Origin: Cryptomeria japonica
Taxonomy: Eukaryota > Streptophyta > Pinopsida > Cupressales > Cupressaceae
Reading direction: 5' to 3'
NCBI RefSeq assembly: GCF_030272615.1
Contig: NC_081409.1
Coordinates: 876,935,594 to 876,999,593 of the forward strand
Length of the DNA stretch: 64,000 nt
A model generated the notes under the pieces. That model worked only from the letters and a program-made list of their open reading frames with translations. It was not told the origin of the DNA and did not search any database. A program made the translations under genes and the position numbers. Of the stretch, positions 56,652-64,000 are shown in pieces (position 1 is the stretch's first letter; each line of letters starts with the position of its first letter).

Positions 56652-59600
56652 TGTAATGCCCATCAAAATACCCTAGAGAAAATAAGCTAAACTAACATCT
56701 AATGAAACGCTTTTTTTTTTAATGTAACAACTAATGTTCACTTAAACATCTTTATGAAATGTGTGTAACAAACAACAACTCATTAATAATATGATAATAA
56801 CATTAAACCATAATCCTTTATCAATAAGCAAGCAGAACTACTAACAACATACAAATTTCTCTACTTCCCCAAGGTATCTCAACGTCATTACTTAGTTTCC
56901 TTAAACCCAAGCAATAACATCTATGCATCATTACCTATTCTAAAACCATTACTATTTCAACATTCTCATATGCAACTAATTTACTTATTCCCTTAGAATG
57001 ATATGCAGCTACATGATCACAGATGCACTCTATTCTAGGTTTAACCTCCTACTCAATGATATGCATTACTTGATACATCCTTTAATCATCTACATATATG
57101 CAATATACTTAACATTTCTTTTCATATTACAAGATCCTAAATGATTTCCTTTATTATGATATGCAAACCTTTTAACCTCTTAGACTACATGTAATCAATG
57201 CATAATCAATCCCATTTTTAAGGTACATTTTGAACTCCAATTCCAAATATTCCTACTATCCCTTGACCATTCAAATACTTATGAACATTATGCAACCATC
57301 ATGTTTATCTTTCACTAAATTCATAATATGGAATGCATTCCTTTTAACACATACGATCACTTATGAGATACTTAAACCCTAATATGTTAGTTTCTTTAAA
57401 TGCTTCATATATTCTTAATGCAAAGTCCTAATGCCATTACCAATTAACCATTGTTATGTCTAATATTTCAATGCATTAACATAAATGAAAACCATATTTA
57501 AGAATGATAATATTTCAGCCTTGATTAGTTCTTATAATCACTCTACCATATAAGGTTCATTATCACTTAAGAATCCACTACAAGGCTAGTTTCCCATTTC
57601 TTTTAAATATCAATCAACACATATATGAACAAGTCTAGTTAATATAAAACCATTACAAGAATAGATATCTACATGAATCACTTTAATAACATCAATCACA
57701 AATATCTCAATTATAGTACATTCATAAGCCTCAATCCAAGGCATCATCTAGGCTAAATACATCATTGCAATTACATGATTTACATAACAAGAGCATAGCT
57801 CATACATCTACTATATCTCATATGATCATTACAAGAGTAATTTACATATCATATACATGATATCCAAATACATGAATCTACTACAATGGAATCCATAATC
57901 CATCATGGTGAAGAATCCACTTCCATGCAAGAAAGAACACCAACAAGGGAAAAAAACCAATGGTAAAAAGCACCAACCACACGAGCATGGAAAACCAAAG
58001 GAACCACCCCCCATACTAGGAAATGACACAAGGTACCAACACACACTCTACATCTAGGTTGACACTTAACACAAAAAGACAAGATTACAACAACACTCTC
58101 AAGCATGGAGTAAATACAATAGACATAAACAATCACAATAAGAAACTCCCAGAGGCTTATCAACCAACAAGGAATAGTCATAAGAACATCAAAGGGAACA
58201 CATGTAGGAGTGGAGTGTCATCACATACCATCCACATAACACATAACATAAGGCCCTAGCTTGATGAACATGTGGAGTCATCTCAACCTATGAGAGGTCA
58301 AGGGAGATTGACTTGCTGTCTTCACAGCCTTCTCATACTTATCTTAAAATATCCTCGCAAGGATCAAGTAATGAGGCACAAATAAATTAATTATCTTATT
58401 TAAATATCTATGTACCAATTGCATGAGTTCATTATTAAGTTTCCACTTGATTACAATAACATGATAAACTCCTAGTGTACTCTGACGATCTAGACTTCAT
58501 GCATCCTTACAAGGAATCTCATGCAAGCCTATATCTCGTGACCCCGATCATCATAGGGAAGCCCACTCCCCCCTAACATGGTTTTGAAAAATGACAACAT
58601 AAATGGCTCTAAAATCATTATCAAAACTAACAACATACATGAATCTGAAATCATAAACAATGCATACGCAACCAATAATCTCATCTCATAAGCATGAAAC
58701 ATGTGAAAGGTCACACATGAGAACCAAAACCAATGAGCCTCTTGGACAAAAAAATCACAAGGTCCATAATAAAATCCTTACAAATATGAAATTAATCATC
58801 AAATAGTCTCAACAACGCCAATTCACTTGCTGACACAAAATCACAAGAATCTTAATCTCTCTCTTAGTGCATCAAAAATAGAGGAAGCACAAACAACTCA
58901 AATGGAATAAAACACATGCAAAACTCACAAATAAATCATATGAAGACATCACCAATCATAAATAAACATTAGACAACATCATAAATACCCTAAAAAAGCC
59001 TCTGGTACAACCCAAAATCCAACTAACATCAAACGGGACCTCAAACTAATCAAAACCCTAAAACAAACAATCTGGCACATACATTCACTGTTTTAGCACA
59101 TTTTTTAATCTTGTAGTCCATTTTTCAAATCCTGTAGCACATTTTCAACAGACTGTACTTTTTGATAGAAAACGCAAAAAAATGGGATCGAATTTGCACA
59201 AGACATAGTGGTCTTAATATGATGTAAATATACTCATTGGAATCAGCACGAAATGAACTTTAAGAAGGTATAAACATCATAAAATCATAAAAGTCACCCA
59301 AGGAACTCCAATTGAAAACATTCTATAGACTTCATGAGGAAAAAAAAAACATATCCAGCAAGTTCAAAAAAACATCTAACACCAAATCTTGAATCCAAAT
59401 CATGGAATAAACTCAACACACATCTAAATACAAATAATAAACTTATTCCAGACATGAAAACACATAAAAAAAAGGGAAATATGAAATGTTTGAGAAGGAG
59501 ATGAGTCTCGTGAGTCTTCCTCATAGCAAGGCTAGATTGGAAGCTTACTAGACTCTCTCCTCTCAACTCCACAAACTCCCTTAAATATTTAACAACATGG

Positions 59601-60168
59601 AAAAAAATCTCCAGAGCAACAATAATCAAATACAATCACACATAGATAGGAAATAATTCTTAATACATAGAAAACTTCATGGCGCGCATTTCACAACAAT
59701 CACAAGAAAGACAATTTCCAAATTTCATCAAACAAAGATCTCATAACCCATGGGTACCCAATCAAATTCATTAAGGACAAAGAAGATGGAAGTAAACTAT
59801 TTATTTTCCCCCACACAAAGTATTCATGGAGTAAACATTTGCAAACAATTAAAACAAAGAAAAACAAAAAATGGAATGTCCTCCAGCCTACAACCCGTGT
59901 GATGGTAGGTAGCTGAAGGAGAACCCACAAGCTTTGCAATCCAAATCCAAACCCAAATCTCTTTCAAATCAAGTCCAAGCAATCCATCCAAAATCCAAAG
60001 CCAAATCAAATAAGTTTAATAGGTCTAAACCAAGTCCAAGCAACTAAAACAAATGCCAAATCATTATCATAATCCATAGCATCATCATCAAGAGTCTAAA
60101 TAGGTCTAATAGGTCTAAATGTGTCTATGAAGCTTAAAATAAAAGTCTAGTCAAGGGTGGACACTACA
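56652..60168 (-). repeat. 5' LTR of element C (right in window), with internal deletion
   Basis: 3,517 bases. It matches the left LTR from TGTAATGCCC to GGACACTACA, except that J is absent and about 1.2 kb present at 38880-40090 is missing near 60000. Both ends remain, so this is a deletion and not a different LTR type. Confidence 0.88.
59094..59155 (+). repeat. Three-unit 21-bp array in the right LTR of element C
   Basis: TAGCACATTT, TAGTCCATTT and TAGCACATTT start at 59094, 59114 and 59135. One 21-bp unit fewer than in the left LTR, a change in copy number by whole units. Confidence 0.7.
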
Positions 60169-60208
60169 TTTGCCCATGAAAAGGGAGCTAAATTATTAAA
60201 GGTGCAAG
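60169..60208 (+). pseudogene. Element D RNase H continuation
   Basis: These 40 bases code FAHEKGAKLLKVQ and join LVRGLL at 34015, which proves that C sits inside D. E begins at 60209. Confidence 0.8.
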
Positions 60209-61783
60209 TGTTGGAAATGTGTTGTCATTGATGTCAACAGGTATGGGATGACTACCGGTATGAGGGATGTATATGCAACACTATTAAAGAGAAGTACCGG
60301 TTGAGATATCTTTTATATCACCTTGTGTTGCAAGACACCGGTAAGGTAAGGAAGGGAATGTCATTCAGATGGATGATCGTCAATATCACAAGTACACAAG
60401 TTAGTGCCTAACTTGTGTGGATGATATGAATAGGTTACCGATACAATGTATCATTGGTAAGGAAAGGATGTCAACTGGCAAGTGATGTGTTGACATGGAG
60501 AAGACAAATCAACCAAGTGAGTATCTACCAACCAGAAAAAGTCATGACAAGTGTAAAAGGAGGATGATCAAGGTACTTGGATGTTGTTTGTGATGAAGAG
60601 ATAAAATATTACCTAAATCACATCAACACCAAAGGAGAAGAATGCACAAGTCATTGGTATGTTGTGAGGTTGCAGAACAACAGGACTCCAATCAGATGAA
60701 GATGCGGTCATCATGAGAAGCATTGGCTGGCAGTGAATGTGCCCACACCGGATCACATGTGCCTATTTGAAGATATGTTGCACAAACAGGGAAGCCACAT
60801 GAGTGCACTATAGGATGTAGATTACAATAACTCACTCCCACCAGTAACTGGAACTTATCTCCTATTGTGCATCATAGTTCTATCAGATAAGGTAGATGAG
60901 GCAAAGGCAAGTGGTTGAAGACTCACATCGAATCTACCAGTAAATCAAAGGAATGCCTCAAGTGAATCAATTCAGGAAATGCACTAGACTGACTAAGAAA
61001 GCATGTCGGGATGTCGGTACAAATGTGGTCTGTTGAAGGTTGATGACAGGGTGTCATCAAGAGGTTTTACTGGTATGAATGTTCACCGGTAATATGGACA
61101 AGGTGTAGATGAAGAAGACTCCCCATTTGATGAAGTTGTGCATAAGGCAGGTTAGCAAGAGTGCTAACTGATTGTGTAGTCTCTCGGAAGAGAAGCATAG
61201 TGCAAGGTTGATGAAAGACCGGTTTGAGTGTTTAACCGGCAGGGTTAGTATACCGGTAGATGAACCCGATAATGGAGTTGGTCGGTGATACCTAAACCAA
61301 CACACCGATCCGAGCTAGAAGTTGGTCGACTTGGATGCCACAAGGAGACGAAGTCGAAAGCATGCAGAGGTTAGTGGAGTATCATGTAGAGATAGGTGTC
61401 TAACCTATTGTGCATTAAATATGGATCCCTTGATTTATGGATCAGATCAGAAGAGTGCAGCTCGAGGAAGAATGAGCGACTGAGACAAATCAGGGAGTGG
61501 TTGGCACCTGGATCAAAGCAAGAAAGTCAGTATGTGAGATGACCTTGAGGTAGAAATAGTAGAGGTTTTAATGAGTTTTTGACAGATGCAGGTTGTGATG
61601 AAGGGTCATGTTTTCTATATTTGGAAAACGTGTATTGGAAGGCATGACAATGGTGGAGATGAAGAGATGATTGTCCAGTAGATCAGATCGGATAAGATCT
61701 GATTGGATTTGGTTTGCCTCTATGTTGATGAGGAAACCCTAACCACCCATGTTTTTTAATTGTCTTTTGACGGGAAAACCAGG

Positions 61784-61795
61784 TTATAAATAAGG
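61784..61795 (+). promoter_or_regulatory. TATA box of element E LTR
   Basis: TTATAAATAAGG, about 700 bases before the LTR end. Confidence 0.55.
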
Positions 61796-62081
61796 AAGCC
61801 AAAAACATTGAAGGTTGCAGAGAAGGAATACATAGAACCGATAGAGAATAGTACCGGTAAAGAGCAGAGCAGTGAGGAGGAGATCTAGCAGAGTAGAAGA
61901 AGAGAAGAGGTGTACCAATAGAGTTTACTGGCAGTAAAGCAATAGATGAGAGCAGCAAAAGAGTGAGTTGGTGCAGTAGATAAGGTGTCCCATCGGCATA
62001 AGGAATTTGTGTGTAGAGGTTGAAAAACTCTTTTGTAACCAGGATATTACTTTTTTATATGAATGTTTATTGTGATCACTG

Positions 62082-62228
62082 AGTTGTAGCTCCTTTGGGT
62101 TGTAGCCCATAAATCTATTAGGGTTTGGTGCTCCTTGGGTTGGTGCCCTAAATTAGGGGTTGGTTCTCCTCGGGTTGGTGCCCTAAATCAGGGGTTGTAG
62201 CTCCTTGGGTTGTAGCCCTAAACATTGT
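62082..62228 (+). repeat. Four-unit repeat of about 36 bp in element E LTR
   Basis: Units follow the form (TTGTAGCTCC or TTGGTGCTCC) TTGGGTTG(T/G)(A/T)GCCCTAAA with (T)CAGGGG or TTAGGGG endings. Each unit also holds a shorter inner repeat of TTGTAGC/TTGGTGC. It lies downstream of the TATA box, thus in the transcribed R/U5 part. Confidence 0.75.
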
Positions 62229-62499
62229 AACAGAGATTCATTGTGAGGATGGATTGGAGTAGTAGACTCGAGCAGCAATGTTCACCAAGGTTTTTCACAT
62301 CTTGAGTTTTCCTTGTACATCCTAGTGTTATGTGATGTCCATTTGTGTGTTTGCATTCAAGTTGGTCTCCCACTAACTGGTAAGTTTGTTCTAAGTTAGA
62401 TCTAATAACCGCTATGCCTTCATAAGGATTGTTTAAGGGAAAAGTTTGAGAACCACTGATTGACCCCCCTCTCAGTGGTGCATTGTGTCTAACATTAAT

Positions 62500-62512
62500 T
62501 GGTATCAGAGCC
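62500..62512 (+). promoter_or_regulatory. Primer-binding site of element E
   Basis: TGGTATCAGAGCC, a full match to plant initiator-Met tRNA, five bases after the LTR. Confidence 0.93.
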
Positions 62513-62570
62513 AAGGTACCCTGTTTATCAAGCTTTCTCTCACTTGGGTAGATTCTAGTTTAAGGACACA

Positions 62571-64000
62571 ATGGTCTATTTAGTGTCAATCCCTACTCTA
62601 GTATTTGATGGTTCAAACTATTCCATTTGGAGTTGTAGAATGGAAGTCTACTTGTCCTCTCTAGGATTTGATGTATGGATATCGGTTGTTAATGGTTTCT
62701 CTAGGAATATCAGTCCTCCCACTGGCTCTGAAGAAGAAAGAATATGCATGTGTAATGAAGAAGCCATGAAAGCTATATTCAGTGGGCTCACCAGTGATGT
62801 CTCCTCCTAGGTGGACATATGTAAATCAGAAAAAATATTATGGGAAAGATTGAAGAAGCTCTATGGAAATGAACCTACTACTACAGAATTGTCTTATGAT
62901 GATATGATGAGAAATACATCTCATGTATCTACAAATTATGAAAGCAGATTGACTAGCAGTTGTAGCAATGATGATGAAGGAACCCGCCTCTTCATGGCTC
63001 AAGAATTTGAAGATGAGGTGCACACATCTAAAAGTGATAGGACAAATAGATCCCATTGGAAAGATGTGTTTGGCAGTGATAATGAGGAAGAAGGAGACAA
63101 GGCAGATAGGTCTAGCCATCAAGATCTATTTGATAGTGAAGGTGAAGAAGAAGATGAAGCAAAATTTGATCTTGAAGAAGAGATTATGAATGCACTTGAA
63201 GAAATCTATAGAGTAAGAAGTGAATATAGGCTATTCAAGAATGCTGCTATAGTGGAGCAAAATGGGTTGACAAAATGCCTTGAAGAATCTGAGAAATACA
63301 TCTCAGAGTTAAAGACTCAAGAAGAAGATAAAGAATATCTGCAGCTGGTGGGAGAAATGGAGATTCTCTCAAATAACCTTGAGAAATGTCAAGATGAGCT
63401 CAAGGTAAGAATTTGATTTGATGGCAGCAGTGAGGCCTTGGACAAAATGTTGAAGAAGCAAAAGCATGCCAAGGACACTGAAGGATTAGGAAGTGGTGGT
63501 GGTGAATGTTCCACCAGCAAGAATGTTCCTCACAATGACATTTTGTTGGTCTCTTCAAATGGAGAAAACAAAGGCCAAACCTTCACAGTGAAAAATGCTC
63601 CCTGAAAGAAGGTTGATCTAAACACAACTGGTGAAATCTTGCAGACAAGAATGAAGAGTGGTGCTGCAAGAAGGATAAACCATATAGATCCCAAAGGAAA
63701 AGGGAAGATGGGAGAAGACAGCTTCACCCGAAGAAGGGAAATGAGAAGACAACAAAGAGGACCTCCTACCAGCAAAGGACAAAGAAATGCTACCACCCAT
63801 AGGGCAAGACAAGTGTGGAAGTGGAAAGGATGAGATGGAGGAACTGCAAAGAATGGACAACCAAGGATCCATCCTCAAAGAAGGAGAAGTGAAGATGCTA
63901 GACCAGTAAGATCTCCCCATGCATGGCATCATATGCCATCTTTTCCTAGTTATTACTTTGCATGTAATGCTTATGGCCATAGGGCAGAAGAATTTAGAAA
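62571..64000 (+). pseudogene. gag: Element E gag (Ty1/copia), continues past the window
   Basis: The ATG at 62571 opens MVYLVSIPTLVFDGSNYSIW, the start of copia gag (FDG-NY--W motif), then ILWERLKKLYGNE. The next 120 or so residues usual in copia gag are missing: the text jumps to a Ser/Asp/Glu-rich part and a coiled-coil-like EEIMNALEEIYRVRSEYRL. A basic segment follows (63640-63830) and a zinc-knuckle start YFACNAYGHRAEEFR at the edge. One frame throughout, with stops at 62808 (TAG), 63414 (TGA), 63603 (TGA) and 63831 (TGA). Packages element RNA; not functional as read. Confidence 0.88.

Larger units (their letters stand above)
34021..60168 (-). mobile_element. Element C, chromovirus-type Ty3/gypsy element with very long LTRs
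   Basis: On the minus strand, from the right: LTR (56652-60168), primer site, gag, protease, RT, RNase H, integrase with chromodomain, polypurine tract and LTR (34021-40215). Removing nested J, G with F, and H leaves about 13.0 kb. The target duplication is imperfect: TTTTC or TTCAT on the left against TTTGC on the right. The left LTR edge reads TATAATGCCC where the right one has TGTAATGCCC, so one terminal base has mutated. Confidence 0.88.
60209..62494 (+). repeat. 5' LTR of element E
   Basis: Starts TGTTGGAAATGTGTTG, ends GCATTGTGTCTAACA. It holds many ACCGGT-type words, a TATA box TTATAAATAAGG at 61784-61795 and a 36-bp tandem repeat near its end. Less AT-rich than its neighbours. Confidence 0.85.
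60209..64000 (+). mobile_element. Element E, Ty1/copia element, 5' part (right end outside window)
   Basis: A 2.29-kb LTR, an initiator-Met primer site and a copia-type gag, cut by the window edge at the zinc knuckle. GCAAG at 60204-60208 would be the left target duplication; the right copy is not visible. Confidence 0.9.

Noticed and set aside
1-64000. tRNA, rRNA or conserved cellular genes
   Set aside because: I looked on both strands and saw no cloverleaf, rRNA motif or non-element protein that I could support.

Overview
This window looks like intergenic DNA from a large plant genome, most likely a gymnosperm. That assignment is inference: it rests on AT-rich sequence built entirely of long, layered LTR retrotransposons, with no cellular gene, tRNA or rRNA that I can recognise. 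Coding remains belong to Ty3/gypsy (Tat-like with two RNase H domains, and a chromovirus) and Ty1/copia elements. Nearly all are broken, and most of the premature stops can be explained by C-to-T changes, as expected of methylated, silenced repeats.

Names used below, given as nesting. Element D (31470-34020 and 60169-60208, + strand) is the oldest frame: a gag-protease-RNase H element with no reverse transcriptase. Element I (27297-31469, + strand, 3' part only) abuts D and carries a roughly 1,060-codon decayed frame of unknown type. Element B (1-1783 and 19894-27296, + strand) lies in I. Element A (1784-19893, + strand, 18.1 kb, target duplication GATAT) lies in the RT of B. Element C (34021-60168, - strand) is a chromovirus with very long LTRs inserted in the RNase H of D. 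C itself holds a solo LTR J (34930-36450), a solo copia-type LTR G (40961-49773) which holds the gag-protease element F (41034-48857), and the short non-autonomous element H (51678-54452). Element E (60209 to the right edge, + strand) is a Ty1/copia element also inserted in D.

The most interesting system is in A and B. Both are Tat-lineage elements with the order gag, protease, RT, RNase H, archaeal-type RNase H, integrase. Between the integrase and the 3' LTR each carries an extra gene on the opposite strand encoding a plant mobile domain (PMD)-like protein. In A this is a 610-residue frame with an acidic stretch, a coiled coil and an Arg/Ser-rich tail; its four internal stops all fit C-to-T decay. 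Each antisense gene has its own candidate TATA box and, upstream of its start, an array of short GC-containing words spaced about 20 bp (two helical turns). In A the same 20-bp array also occurs in the sense leader upstream of gag, so both divergent transcripts would carry it.

Other points: a G-patch-like segment after the protease of A; gag-protease-only element F sharing an unusual primer-binding site with A; a GC-rich island inside H; and LTRs of about 4.7 kb in C, one with a deletion of about 1.2 kb. All identities and similarities were judged by eye; no search was run.
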